DNA from: Apostichopus japonicus
Taxonomy: Eukaryota > Echinodermata > Holothuroidea > Aspidochirotida > Stichopodidae
DNA length: 64,000 nucleotides
Assembly: GCF_037975245.1 (NCBI RefSeq)
Contig: NC_092568.1
Span: 39,572,631 to 39,636,630 of the forward strand
Direction of reading: 5' to 3'
Part shown: positions 15,486 to 28,199 of the stretch, in pieces
Layout of the letters: every line of letters begins with the position of its first letter
Position numbering within the stretch: position 1 is the stretch's first letter
The notes under the pieces: generated by a model
Seen by the model: the letters and a program-made list of their open reading frames with translations, nothing else
Database searches by the model: none
Told to the model about the DNA's origin: nothing
Translations under genes and position numbers: made by a program

Positions 15486-17640
15486 GTCCCAGTAGTGACC
15501 TGTGTCCAGGGAAAGTTCCATGGCGGCGAATTTCAAGTTAGTGGAGGGGCATGTGCAAATTTTCTATTTGATAATTTGTTTTAGTCAAATTTATTTACTC
15601 CTACCCTTTAGCCTAGAAATGTTTTAAAGGGGCCCTCTTTCACAGAAGCACTGTAAATCACAAATAAAATGGGTGTTAACTAATGGATTTTTCAGGGCGA
15701 TTTTTTTTTGTCTGGGTAACAGTAGAGCTCTGTCTTTGAATTTTAAACTTAACCTTTCAGTAAACTATCTTACCGCTTGTGTATTTCATTGCTAGATCCA
15801 GATCCGGATCCAGAAAGCTTTTTTTTTCAGAAGATGAATTAAACAACAAAACAATGTTTTGGTTCTGTTGTCATAAGTAAGCCTTGGAACATATGCTATA
15901 TGGCCTATATTTGTGTAAGTGTGCCACCAAGCAATCTAATTGAACACTATTTCTCCAGAAGGACTCATCAAATTGATACTACAGTTTTTATATTGGTTTA
16001 AGTCATTGGTAGAAGATGATCATTCTTGTGTTTGGTGAAGGTGTTATGTTTAACATATTTGCAAATGTTAGCATTGTTTCATTCGGTATGGAATTTGATG
16101 GTGATAGTATGCAAGTAAATGTAACCCCAGCATCATCACATTGTGTATTCATGGGTGGTGTACCACATAGAAATCAGTGAAATAAAGGTTGCGATATTAC
16201 ATTATGAGTCTCAGAGCTCAAGCAGGTAATTTGTAAAATGAAGGTGTATGGTGCCTGCCCGAGCCCCCTTCCTTTGTAGGTTTCTATAGGGAACGGAGAT
16301 AACACAGCATGTGTCACAGATTAGTAATCTGTACTAGTACCATGGACTAACCCCAGGCTCCACAAATTGTCCATTTCATTCACTTCTTTCCATATCACGA
16401 ACCCTCCATGCAGTCTTTGGATGGAATATATGTCACACACCTTAAGTATTATTCCATGCATCATTGTTTCCCCCAGTGCTGTTAGAGGGTCACAGTATAT
16501 TCATAGCTTAATGCACATTATATGTCGCCATAATGTGCATGTTTTTAATTATTTAAATAAATTCTGCATTCGTAGCAATAGCCTAGTTTGCTAAAGTTAC
16601 AACACACTTTACTGTCACCCTAAATGTTTTTTTGTTTTTTTTTTCATATTGTGTATGCTAGTGGTCTAATGCAAGTTTGAAGGAGGAAAATACTTTATAG
16701 TCATGCGTGTTACACACAAAACCTTGACCTGCAACACCCTAAATAAAATCAACCAATTGGCACAGTAGAAAAATCATTGACATTTTCTTAGTATAAGGGT
16801 TTCAGACTGCTACTTTGAAAATTGGTGGGCCCTGTCCTTTAGAATGTAACTGTACTATTGTTGAAGGGCATGCCCATGTTCGTTGCTGTTTTGTAGAACA
16901 TTCAAAATTAAGTAAGTGGGTGAAACTCCGATTGTCCATGTTCTGTTTCTCAGTTACACGTCACCTATATATTTAATTCTTTAATAGCGCTAGGTTTACA
17001 ATCCTCAAGTCCAGACTATGGACTTCAAGCTGATTTTCTGCTTTTCGGGTCTTAGACTAGGGTTAAGATGGATACAGACTTCAGCCAGAGTCCAGTCAAA
17101 TCAGCTGCAATATACTGAGATGGTCACTTCTGGAAAAACCTTTACAATTATACTCAATACTTTTTGCAATTTGTGGCTGTAATATCAGCAGTTTAAGAAA
17201 CAATTGTTGGAGGTACTGCATTAATGTACAGTATTCTGTTCATGTTTAGTTTTATGTCTCATATACAAGCCCATGTTGGCACCGTGTGATACTTTATAGA
17301 ATGAAATTGTATTATATGTCACCTACCAAATATGAAAGTCAGAAGCCCAGACTGAGTAAACTGTCCAAGCATTAAGATTGTCTGTTGTAGCTGTCAGCTC
17401 TATGACTAATAGGTTAAAATGCACCTTTGGTGACTTCCTTTTGTTAGGGTAGGTCAGTTTCACATTTAATATTCCCCAGTTGCATCAATGCAACTTGCAC
17501 TTTTATAGCGTCATACTGTCAAAGTGTCACATTTTGTACTTTTCATTCGAATGCTTAGTATTGCTGACGTAGGTCCCAGGGGGACCAAAAATTCCAATAT
17601 ATTTTGTAAAAAATTACCTCTTATTTGTCAATTATGAGCC
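15486..17640. other. Noncoding, no recognisable gene
   Basis: Neither strand shows an exon I can assign. The sequence is non-repetitive within the window, with no clear element termini. Confidence 0.4.
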
Positions 17641-17679
17641 ATATCCTATTACTCTGGTTATATATAAATATATATCTTT

Positions 17680-18050
17680 GGGACTCATCAGGCGATGGTA
17701 TGAATCGAAACCCCTGATCTTCGTGTCACGAACCGAATTCCGTACCACTCGACCCCAGTGATTCTACTGATGTGTTAAAGCGTATAAATTGGCTTTGAAT
17801 AACTGTCATTAAGGGCGTATTCGTCGTCGTCCTATGAGTCATGACTGACCCTTTGTGACCCTTTTGATGATGACGTTCCAACCATGCACTTCTATCCTGG
17901 GCATATCGGTGAGCTGCGCAGATGTTCATGCCGGTGATCTCTTTTATCCCTTGGGCGTATTACCCAAGTGTTATGATTATTGTACAAAGTGCACCCCTGG
18001 TACTTTGAATCTGACAATTTTACAGAGAATAACCACTCTTGTTATGTTTG
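17680..18050 (-). mobile_element. Inverted copy of the tRNA-derived SINE, with a LINE insertion
   Basis: This is the reverse complement of 15195-15420: B-box side (GAATCGAAACCCC), A-box side (CGTACCACTCGACC), then the head segment ending in 'ACAGAGAATAACCACTC'. It is interrupted at 17822-17952 by a LINE fragment flanked by a 9-bp duplication. Confidence 0.75.
17822..17952 (-). mobile_element. 5'-truncated LINE 3' end, 131 bp, 9-bp TSD
   Basis: The flanks repeat GGGCGTATT (17813-17821 and 17953-17961). Minus-strand translation gives 'RYAQDRSAWLERHHQKG', resembling the AQDR-W motif at the C terminus of several LINE reverse transcriptases, and the element ends in a (GAC)n tail. The repeat-tailed 3' end, severe 5' truncation and TSD are classic signs of target-primed reverse transcription. 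Confidence 0.75.
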
Positions 18051-18069
18051 TGATTATACATGTTATGAT

Positions 18070-18119
<50 letters not shown>

Positions 18120-18125
<6 letters not shown>

Positions 18126-18240
18126 GGTTTCGAACCTCTGGACATACAATCAGCATCCATAGCATAGTGGTTAGGGTGTCCACGTACAGAGCGGAAGGCC
18201 CGTGGTTCGAATCCCGGTGGAGGCTGAAAGTTTTTCACTG
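18120..18240 (+). mobile_element. Second tRNA-derived repeat family, copy 1
   Basis: The A-box-like TAGTGGTTAGGGTG and B-box-like GTGGTTCGAATCCCGG are separated by a tRNA-like anticodon arm. AGCATCC at the start pairs, with one mismatch, with GGAGGCT at the end. A second copy at 18490-18590 shares the leader 'CCGGTTTCGAACCTCTGG'. Repetition and the shared nonstandard leader make a SINE likelier than a tRNA gene. Confidence 0.6.
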
Positions 18241-18489
18241 TTCTTGATTTTCCAACTCATTACGATTTTCATTTATCTATTCATTTGCCTTTGTCGTTTA
18301 CCTCCATTGCATTAACATAAAGTCTGTTCAAAGTATTTATTTCGAGACCCGGCTTTAGGAATCGCAAATGATTTCGAGTTGGTTAGCATCATGTTTGATC
18401 TGTAGAGTAAGGCAAAATATGTCACCAAAAACAGAACTAGTATTGTTCGATACAGGTGACAAACGCCTACAGTAGAATTACGACCTTCC

Positions 18490-18590
18490 TTACCGGTTTC
18501 GAACCTCTGGACTGGACATACAATCAGCGTCCATAGCCTAGTGGTTAGGGTGTCCGCGTAGAGAGCGGAAGGCCCGTGGTTCGAATTTTT
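18490..18590 (+). mobile_element. Second tRNA-derived repeat family, copy 2, truncated
   Basis: It has the same leader and A box as the 18.12-kb copy, with a perfect anticodon-arm stem (TCCGC/GCGGA around a 7-nt loop). It breaks off inside the B-box arm (GTGGTTCGAA) and runs directly into the inverted-repeat arm at 18580. Confidence 0.6.
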
Positions 18591-18607
18591 CAACTCATTA
18601 CGATTTA

Positions 18608-18702
<95 letters not shown>

Positions 18703-18734
18703 AATTAAATCGTAATGAGTTGAAAAATTCGAAC
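18580..18734. repeat. ~33-bp inverted repeat around (TA)n; cruciform-prone
   Basis: The left arm TTCGAATTTTTCAACTCATT(ACGATTTAATTTA) is mirrored by a right arm ending AATGAGTTGAAAAATTCGAA, with about 90 bp of TA repeat between. The right-arm sequence recurs next to (TA)n at 26.18-26.21 kb. Confidence 0.9.
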
Positions 18735-18743
18735 CAATACTCC

Positions 18744-18744
<1 letters not shown>

Positions 18745-18792
<48 letters not shown>

Positions 18793-18793
18793 G

Positions 18794-18867
<74 letters not shown>
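18745..18867. repeat. (TA)n tract with GTATA interruptions
   Basis: About 120 bp of TA repeat lies between the cruciform block and the left end of the TIR element at 18870. It gives meaningless YIYI-type open frames. Confidence 0.95.
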
Positions 18868-18869
<2 letters not shown>

Positions 18870-20236
18870 CACGCAAAGAAAATGGAGTATTGAATATGAA
18901 CACTTTCCAGGTGTTGTAACCGTTCACCCTACACCTGAAGGGTTACTCTGACCCTGAGTAGGGTTACATAATTTATGTAGCGTGGATTTTTTAACACCTG
19001 CAGAAAGTGTACTTTCAGTTCGAGCATTCCGATTGGTCAAACCTCCCGTCAGCTGGATTCTTAGTGCAAGTTAAGTGTTTAAACGGTACCACCGTACCGT
19101 GACCACCCATTTACCGTACCTAGCAGTACTTGCAACAGTTTGTCGACATTTTTCGTTACTAAATGTACTATAGTAACCACGGCCATATATATGTTCAAGC
19201 CACAAATCGTTACGTACTCAGTGTGCGATAACGAGCTACAACGGCATGAAAATGACGTTATAGGAGACTGGGGCCTTGGAAGAATTGATTGAAAAATTCG
19301 AAGGTATGTTTTGATATTATGTAAGTGAACGTGACAAGAACGAGATATGCACGACTAAGCTGGGTAGACGAATGCATTTGAATCGCTTGGGTTACGTAGA
19401 CCTAACGTTAAAGTCATACAATAAGTTAATATAATAGGCTAGCTGCTGTTTGTCATAGTCAACTCATAATTGTCAACGAATCAGTGTAGCCTACATACAA
19501 GTAAACATTAAACGGAATTGCCTACGGACGGACGGAGGACTTTGGTCTAGGCCTTTATTGTAATCTAGTGCATTCTATTCCTTTTTGGGCGTTCACCGTT
19601 ACTTCGTATACCCTGCGAGTCACTTTTTTAAGTAGTACTACTACTAGGCCTAGTACTAGTAGGGTATACTTAGGCTATTTCAAGACAATGCATTTTAAAT
19701 AGCATCGGGCATGGGCCTATAGTTACGCTGGTACTATGTTTAATATGGGATATACATATATTCATGTAATGCAATATATAATTACCACTAATTGCCATTT
19801 TAGCTTGTAAGTTGCAGCAAGTAGGCCAAAGCTGATGTGGATTGGTGATACATTTAAACCTAGGCCCAACTATAATTTAGCTATATTATGGAAGTGATAT
19901 AGCTGTTATAATTCATAGCAATCTACACAATTGCATACAGTGGGAGTGAGCATTGTTTTAAGCATTGTTAACATGATGCATTGGTTGTAAAAGATGCCTA
20001 CATTGTCTGATGAAAGTTTAATGCAAGTTCCTGTTTTGACAAGGAATCACTATAGGCCATCTGGCTTTCTAGATTCAAACGTACTTGAAGAAGGTAGAAT
20101 CACAACTGATTAAATTGTGGTCATTTTCTTTAGGAATGTTCATGTTTTGTGAGGGGAACATGTAAATAACTGCTTATGCTCCAAGAATGTTTGAACACAA
20201 CTTCATTATGATGGGAATTTTCTTTTCTTTTCTTTG

Positions 20237-20566
20237 CTGTTAGTTAGGAAGCATCAACTTGGAATTCTATTTGCAAAAGATTTCAGAAAGACCTCAGCAA
20301 TATGTGTTACTTCTTGGAGGAAGCAAAATACATCCCAAGCAGTCATTTGTGATCATCCAGAGACATGCCCTACCCCAGAGGACATTTATGAAGCCATTGA
20401 TGTTTGCTTCAAATTATTCTATGTGTTAAATCTAAATTATACCAAATTGCAAGTCTCGGTGCCTGGGAATTTTTCCAAAAAGTTGTCTACAAGTTGCCTG
20501 GTAGTGTGAAGCGCAACCAGATTCGAGATTTTTATGCTCACCATGCCGACAAAAAAAGACAAAGTT
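20237..20566 (+). pseudogene. SAMD3-like C-terminal exon, two frameshifts
   Basis: Three frames must be combined to follow the family. The first gives 'YVLLLGGSKIHPKQSFVII', the second 'DIYEAIDVCFKLFYVLNLNY', the third 'WEFFQKVVYKLPGSVKRNQI'. The pattern (A-I-D-x-CFK-x-x-Y-V-L-x-L-x-Y, then W-x-F-x-Q-x-V-x-Y-K/E) is the C-terminal signature of the large uncharacterised family often named sterile alpha motif domain-containing 3-like in fish and marine invertebrates. A polypyrimidine-TTAG acceptor precedes it. The two frameshifts make this copy nonfunctional unless the assembly is wrong. The same exon occurs on the minus strand near 36 kb. Confidence 0.6.
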
Positions 20567-20577
20567 ACTGCAGTTTA

Positions 20578-21075
20578 GCAGTTGTCATAGACAGAACTCC
20601 ATGTTTCCTCATCTCACGGATCAGAATGTATGTAAAGTTGTTGCTTATTTGGAATTGTATTTGGGAAGAGTTTTTTCTTTGTGTTTAATTTGGAATACCA
20701 AAGGCACGATCCAACAACAAAGACAAAGTAACTGCAGTGTAGCAGTCATCATAGACAGTACTCCACGTTTTCTCATCCCACGGATCAGCATATATCTAAA
20801 GTTGTTGCTTATTTGAAATTGACTTTGGGAAGAGTTGTTTCTTGTGTTAATCTGGAATACCAATAGGCATTTGCCAACAACAAAGACATAGTCACTGTAG
20901 TGTAGCAGTCATCATACACACTGCACAGCACTCCATGTTTTCTCATCCCATGGATCAGAATTTTCTAAAGTTGTTGCTAATTTGAAATTGACTTTGGGAA
21001 GAGTTGTTTCTTTGTGTTTAATCTGGAATACCAAAAGGCATGTGCAAAAAATAAAGACCAAGTAACTGCACTGTA
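20578..21075. repeat. ~165-bp tandem repeat, three units
   Basis: Units begin near 20578, 20742 and 20905 with GCAGT(T/C)(G/A)TCATA and share CTCCATGTTTTCTCATCCCA and AAGTTGTTGCT. The first unit overlaps the tail of the SAMD3-like coding remnant, so the repeat arose from the gene's 3' end or UTR. Confidence 0.85.
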
Positions 21076-21874
21076 GCAATTGAAAATGTTGGCACTTTTA
21101 AGTTGACTTAATTCCACAAGACAATACTTTTATAGCTAAATTGTTCATATTACATTTAATGGGATATAATAAATGGACCTCTGGAATAGGAAGGTAGTAG
21201 GGTGTTTAATTGCTGAAAGTCGCACATTCTGAATTGTTTATGTTGTCATTGCTTTTTGCTCTCTCTTAAATGTACCTTTCTGCTGTGAGCGATTCAAACA
21301 TGCATCCATATTGTTTACCTAATTACTAGGTAATAATTAACCTAAAACCTGTATAAAATATTTACTAAACGGGTGCGATGTAAACTTTTCTGGCAAAATT
21401 TTACATAACAGTATTGTATTTGCGTTACATAATAAACATGTAAAACTTTACAGACCAGCAGTTAAGTAATTTTTACTTAAAGTAAAATTTTACCAAACCT
21501 GTGTAAAACGTTTTCTCAGTGTAAGTGTTCTATTTATAGAATAGGGGTTTGCAATTTCACCTGCAAGTGTCAATTGAACGTCAGTAAGGTGTTGGCTATA
21601 TTCAACACGCAAAAAGTGTAAGAATAGCCAGACATGTGGTGTTACTTCAGCGCTCCCATCAACTGAGTAATAAACACCTTTGAAGAGCTCCATTTAGGGG
21701 ACTGGGTGTGACAATGACACCTGCAAGTGTTGATAAATTCAACACCAGAGAGGTGTTAGATTTTCAACACTCGGAAAGTGTAAAATTAGCAAGGCTGGTG
21801 TTGTCCCTGTACGAGCTAGACTGAAGTGTTTGATATGACACTTATCGATTACTTTTCAACACTCCATTTTTTGA

Positions 21875-22210
<336 letters not shown>

Positions 22211-22284
22211 ATTCAATTATTGTATCTCGCTCGAGATCCAGCCTTTCTCTAATTGCAGCATAGTTGTTTAACAGTTTTTCCGTT

Positions 22285-22291
22285 ATATATA

Positions 22292-22345
<54 letters not shown>

Positions 22346-22348
22346 TGT

Positions 22349-22417
<69 letters not shown>

Positions 22418-22430
22418 TATATACAATGTA
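22285..22430. repeat. (TA)n tract with GTATA interruptions
   Basis: About 145 bp of imperfect TA repeat lies at the left border of array B. Confidence 0.95.
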
Positions 22431-23909
22431 GATACGTGTCATTATATCTTCAACTTTCAAAAACACCACCAGGGATATCAATTAATGTTTAGTTCTATAT
22501 TTCATACTCAATAAAACAAATGTAAGTTTCACAACATTGGTAACGCAATATTTAATACAGGAGCTCTATCTGAGTGTATATGTTATATAAGCATACTACG
22601 ATTGCCTTAATGCTTGGTAAGAGATCAGTTTCATTTGAAAACATGATTGCATATCAAAATGAATAAGCATAACAATTTCGTGTGTATTTTTACTTGTGAC
22701 GAAAAAGAAGAGAACACAGAGAGGGAGGGCATCTTAAAAGTAGATAACGAAAGGAACCCCAAAACGAACGATCAATTGTAGAGGAAAATGATAGCAAAAG
22801 CACTCATACAAAACGCAGTAGCACTTTTAAGTACGTGTCATTATATAGTTACCATAAATATTATTGCCAGGGAAATAAATATCTGTTAAATCTCTGTTTT
22901 CACAGTCGATGAAACTTGTTGTTTGAGTTTTATTAATAATGCTTTGCTTTCTTACACAATTTAAATGAAATATTATAATTTCTACAACATTGAAAACTGT
23001 AACTGTGATTGTATTTTTTCTGGGTTTCTCGATTTAAAACGAGGATTTGTTGTTGTTTTCTGTCCGTCTATTTGTTTCTTTGCAGCCGGTAAGTCTTTTT
23101 CATGATTTACGTTTGTAGATACGTGTCATTATATCTTCAACTTTCAAAAACACCACCAGGGATATCAATTAATGTTTAGTTCTATATTTCATACACAATG
23201 AAACAAATGTAAGTTTCACAACATTGGTAACGCAACATTTAATACAGGAGCTCTATCTGAGTGTATATGTTATATAAGCATACTACGATTGCCTTAATGC
23301 TTGGTAAGAGATCAGTTTCATTTGTACACATGATTGCATATCAAAATGATTAAGCAAAACAATTTCGTGGGTATTTTTACTTGTGACGAAAAAGAAGAGA
23401 ACACAGAGAGGGAGGGCATCTTAAAAGTAGATAACGAAAGGAACCCCAAAACGAACGATCAATTGTAGAGGAAAATGATAGCAAAAACACTCATACAAAA
23501 CGCAGTAGCAATGTAGTTGTATTATTACTGGTTTTCTCAATATAATATGATGGTTTGTTGTTGTTTTCTTTTTATCTATTTGTCTCTTTGCAGTCGGTAA
23601 GTCTTTTTCATGATTAACGTTTGTAGATATGTGTCATTATCTCTTCACCTTTCAAAAACATCACCAGGGATATCCATTCATGTTAGTTCTATATCTCATA
23701 CACAATGAAAGAAATATAAATTTCACAAAATTGGTAACGCACAATTAAAAACAGTAGCATGTTTATCGATAACATACATATCGGGGTTTATTTATATAGA
23801 ACGATGAAATGAATTTGTAACATTATCAGTTTACCATTGATTACATTATGTAATGAGGTGATGAACCAACCACGGTGAGAAATTTTGAAGAAAAAAAATC
23901 AGTTGTTTA

Positions 23910-24255
23910 CAGTGGCGTAGGAAGGTACTTTTGAGTGGTGGGGCTGAAGACTGATGGCCGGCCTGAGGGAGAGGTCTGAAATTATTTGGCATTTCCAGGT
24001 GGCCTCAGATGCAATTTAGTGCAATATAGCACACTTCAACCCACCCACTCCATATTGTATATAATTTTGCATTTTCACCTGGCCTTAGATGCAATTTGGT
24101 GCTCCAAATGTTCCAAATGAGAAAAAAATCTCATTTGGAAATGAAAAAGGGGTTTTCTGACTTGCGAAGCGGGGGGGGCGGAATGATACTTCCGCCCCTC
24201 CAAATTTTTCACTGGGGGGCTGGCGCCCCCCCAGTCCCCGGTTCCTACGCCCTTG
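23910..24255. mobile_element. hAT-type MITE, 346 bp, inserted in array B
   Basis: Its ends match the element at 608-876 (left CAGTGGCGTAGGAAGG; right, reverse complemented, CAAGGGCGTAGGAACC). The flanks are GTTGTTTA (23902-23909) and GTTGTTTC (24256-24263), 7 of 8 bases identical. Removing it restores the normal array spacing, which shows that it arrived after the array formed. Confidence 0.85.
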
Positions 24256-25082
24256 GTTGTTTCAGTTGAAATAAACTTTTACTTGAAGTCAGTGTGTTTG
24301 TGTTATTACTGTTTTTTTGTCTCTTCAACATTAAGTATAGTTCTTTTTTTTTTCTATTTCTTTGCAGGTGGTAAGTCTGTGTCATGATTGTAGATTTTGT
24401 GTCTTTTATCTACTCCCATTTTAATCAAACCAAATCCCGTTAGTTATCATGCTAAACTTGCAAGAAATGTAAATTTCCCTACATTGGTAACGCACAATTT
24501 AATAGAGTAACATGTTTATCGATTAAATGCAGTGCAAATTTAGAGAAGAACGTTTTCTTTTGATGATTTTTGTTGTAACCGTACCATTTACCATTGATGA
24601 TATGAGCTATTAAAGTGATGAGCGGAAAACAGGGATAAATTTGAAGAAAATTAGTTGTTTCGGTTATAATAACCTTGCACTTTTAAGTCATTGTGTTGTG
24701 CTTTTACTGTTTTTGCTCGACTGTATTGCGCTTTGTTCTTTTTGTCTCTCTATTTATCTCTTTGCAGATGGTAAGCTTTTTTTCATGATTAAAGTTTGCA
24801 GATATGTGTCATAATCACGCCCCCTTACAGAAAAACCACTAGTGATATCAATTTCTGTTAGTTCTATATTTTCATACAAAGAAATATATTTTCACTACAT
24901 TGGTAACGCACAATTTAATACAGTAACATGTTTACCGATTTGATGTATAGCAATGTAAATTTAGATAGAACGATTGTTCTGGAGTGAATTTGTAACTTTA
25001 TAAATTACCATTGATGATATGAGCTAGTTATATGATTAACAGAAAACAGGGAAAATGTCAAGAAAATTTGTTGTTACAGTTA

Positions 25083-25690
25083 GCCTATACTAAGCTTTTG
25101 GCAACAACTTCTAGTCACGTATCTTGACATAGCTGGTATTTTAGGACAAGTTGTGAATGAAGTAGGGGCACATTTTCCAAAATAACTGTGATGTGATCCA
25201 AGGTCACCAAAGGTCATTTATGAGTCGATATGTGAATCCACCACTGACTCGGTCCAATATGATTGATATTTTGGGACTAGTTGTGAATGGGGTAAGGGAA
25301 CGTTTCCAAACATAACGGTAATATGATCCAAGGTCAACAAGGTCTATAAGGGTAAAAAGCTAGTGTTTTTGGAATAACTTTATAACCAAATTTCCATCAA
25401 GGTTGGGTTACGCTGTTGTAATCCAATAGTCGACCTGCATTTGGGTGACCTTTGACCTCCAGTGCCATGATATGTAACGATGGAAATCGTGGATACCTCT
25501 TACACTTGGTGTGTGAATTCATAACATTGAGAACGAGACCCCTCTAGTATTTGATGGAGGTGTGTATATCCACGTACAGTAGACTGACCTGTGTAAGCAT
25601 GCCGTACTGTTATTGTAAAAGCTAGTTCTGGTTATCTAACAAGCAGAAATCTAGTGCATTGAAGTCATCGAAACCTCAATGCATTTTGCA
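25083..25690. repeat. Insert of GATATC-family repeat and retroelement-border sequence
   Basis: Sequence from about 25440 to 25690 matches 29350-29612 (CCACGTACAGTAGACTGACC, TAGTTCTGGTTAT, 'GCACTGAAGTCATCGAAAC' with one change). Both copies stop at GCATTTTGCATWCTGG, implying a defined end of one interspersed element. A near-palindrome (TCTGGTT...AACCAGA) sits about 45-65 bp before that end. Confidence 0.6.
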
Positions 25691-26084
25691 TTCTGGTTCA
25701 TTATCAACGTTTGTAGATATGGTTTCAAAAAATCACCAGGGAAATCAATTTATTTTAGTGCAATACTTTATACACACAATTTGAAAGAAATTACACTTTT
25801 CACAACATTGGTAACGCAGAATTCAAAACAGTTAAATGTTTATCGATTATATGTATAGCAGTGTAAAATCAGATTGAACAATTGTTTTGGAATGAAGTTT
25901 TAACTATAACATTTTACCATAAATGATATGAGCTAGTGAGACGATGAACCAAAACATATTAAAAGCTAAGGAAAACTAGTTGTTTCAGTTTTATTTAGCT
26001 TATATTTGTAAATCACTTTGTTTGTGCTTTTAATGTTTTCGGTCTATTATATCATGATTTGTTCTTTTCTTCTTTATTATATAT

Positions 26085-26411
<327 letters not shown>

Positions 26412-26578
26412 TTATGCTTCGACTGTGTTTCTCTACTATATACCATCTATCTATACAACCCTATACCCTAAAAGGGAGAAGGTGTGTGTGTCTAGTTATT
26501 TTTTTCATTTATTTTTTTTTTTGCTGTAAATTTTATTGTTCATTTTATCTGAGTACTTTCTTCCATTTTACAGACCTG

Positions 26579-26579
<1 letters not shown>

Positions 26580-26636
<57 letters not shown>
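26580..26636. repeat. (TA)n microsatellite
   Basis: TA repeat after a truncated copy of the 398-bp duplicated unit. Confidence 0.95.
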
Positions 26637-26641
<5 letters not shown>

Positions 26642-26769
26642 GATCTTGATAATGATAACGATGGTGTTGTCTGGACTAAACAGCCAACCTACAATGGCAG
26701 ACAGACATACGTTCGTACAATATACGTGTGCATTCGTCAGTGCCTATAGTAAGACTGTGCATACCAACT

Positions 26770-27035
26770 AAAGGATCTATGGCACTGCACTCATTGAGTA
26801 TTTGTTTGATGTCTGCATTTGGCCATTCGTTTCTTTTGTTTAGGGTACACATGCCTGGCTTCAGTAGAAAAAAATGCTTCTCGACTATACATAAGTTGCA
26901 TTTTTTCGTTGCGGGGTTGTACGGACTGGCTTTTGTGATAATCCTCCACTTGATGTTGTAGTTGTTTTAGTCATTCCTCAATTCCCAGATGTCTTTGCTT
27001 AATTTTGTTGCGTTTTTAGTTTCGATTCCTAACAT
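26770..27035 (-). pseudogene. Penelope-like element, C-terminal end of the GIY-YIG region
   Basis: Minus-strand translation contains 'NATKLSKDIWELRND', then 'NIKWRIITKASPYNPATKKC' and NLCIVEK. This matches the Penelope-like C terminus that follows the GIY-YIG endonuclease core (NAT-LS-hh-W-LK, W-I-K-A-PY, K-CNLC--EK). The N-terminal part of the same protein resumes at 29.58-30.63 kb on the same strand with the residues that should come immediately before, so a 2.6-kb insertion split one element. One internal stop is present. Confidence 0.75.
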
Positions 27036-27299
27036 ATGCCTTCATGCAGGCGGAGAGTGTGTGTATGGGTGGGTATGCATGTGCGTTTGTTTTTCTATCT
27101 GACCGAGGACTTGAACAAAAGAATTCCAGGTCCTCGGTTTAATTCTAAAGAATCACCACGTCCTCGGAAGAATTTCTATTGTGTGGGGTATTGTTAAGGT
27201 TAGGGTACGTGGATATGAACAATGGAAAATACAATGGGGTCCTCGGTTGGAATGTAAAACCAACATGTGTGTGTGCGTGTGTGTGCGTGTGTGTGACGA

Positions 27300-27885
27300 C
27301 TCGCTCGTAAACACGATATCTCAAGAAGGAAAGTTTGGACCAATCTAATATTTGGTGTATATGAGAACCACATTAAGTAAATAACCCTATTGTTTTGTGG
27401 GGAGGTCAAAGGTCATTTGGAGTCACCAGGGGCCAAATATTGAAAACCTTGTAAACACGATAACTCACGGCGGTAAGCTTGGACCAATCTCATATTTCGT
27501 GAATAGAAGGACCACATTTAGGAGCAAAAGCCTTTAGTTTTTGTGGAGGTCAAAGGTCATTTGGGGTCACCAGGGGTCAAATTGTTTAAACCTTGTAAAC
27601 ACGATATCTCAAGAAGGAAAGCTTGGATCAATCTCGTATTTCGTGTGAAGGAGTACCACAGTTCAAGATCCCTATTGTTTTTGGTGGATGTCCAAGTCCA
27701 TTTGGGGTCACTAGAGGTGAAATTGTGGAAACTTGTAAACACGATTACTCAAAAAGGGAAAATTGGGCGAATCTTAAATTTAGTATGTAGTTGTGACAAC
27801 TTTCAGTTCAAGATTTTATTGAGGTCAAATGTCATTTGGAGTTACCAGACGCCAAATTGTGGAAACCTTGTGTTATAAGCTACCC
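27300..27885. repeat. ~144-bp tandem repeat, four units
   Basis: GTAAACACGATATCTCAAG-type cores start at 27307, 27451, 27595 and 27735. Each is followed by CTTGGAYCAATCTC, a GTACCACA-like motif, and a GGTCATTTGGGGTCACCAG-like motif. Diverged relatives occur at 1.3, 25.4, 29.3 and 31.0 kb. Confidence 0.85.
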
Positions 27886-28199
27886 TATCAGATAACATGT
27901 GCGTTACGCCTCATACGCGCAGGAGGCTATTGGCAATTGGAAAGAGGTGCATCCATATAATCTAAAACTCAAAACCGAAAACTCGAACATATTTGCATTG
28001 GCTTCAACGTGCCGCTCGGAAGCCTGACTTTGTAGGCAAAAAGGTTCACTCTTTGCAGTCCAGAGGTTCTATTGGATGTTTTCCGTCGTATTTATTTCAG
28101 GTTGGATGTATAGTTTCGTTGTGACCAGGCAGCGTTTATGAAACTTAACAGTTCGTCTAGTTAGATTTTTTACTATGACCAATCTTTATGCGAAATAAC

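Larger units (their letters stand above)
22431..26075 (+). repeat. Array B: tandem repeat with acceptor-NNN-donor modules
   Basis: This is the same repeat family as at 9.93-13.04 kb. Splice-like modules have the form TTTGCAG, three bases, GTAAG: CCG (23086-23088), TCG (23594-23596), GTG (24368-24370) and ATG (24768-24770). Spacings are 508, 774 and 400 bp. The 774-bp interval falls to 420 bp once the 346-bp MITE and its TSD are removed. The block 22440-22830 is nearly identical to 23130-23510, so part of the array duplicated recently. About 600 bp of other repeat interrupts it at 25.08-25.69 kb. No protein domain is encoded. Confidence 0.85.

Noticed and set aside
18490..18590. tRNA-Ser-like gene
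   Set aside because: The anticodon arm is good, but the T arm is broken, there is a shared upstream leader, and a second copy exists. It fits a SINE better.
19240..19302. First exon of the SAMD3-like copy at 20 kb (reads ALEELIEKFE before a donor)
   Set aside because: The phase fits, but an in-frame TAG lies immediately upstream and no start codon is available. The evidence is too thin.
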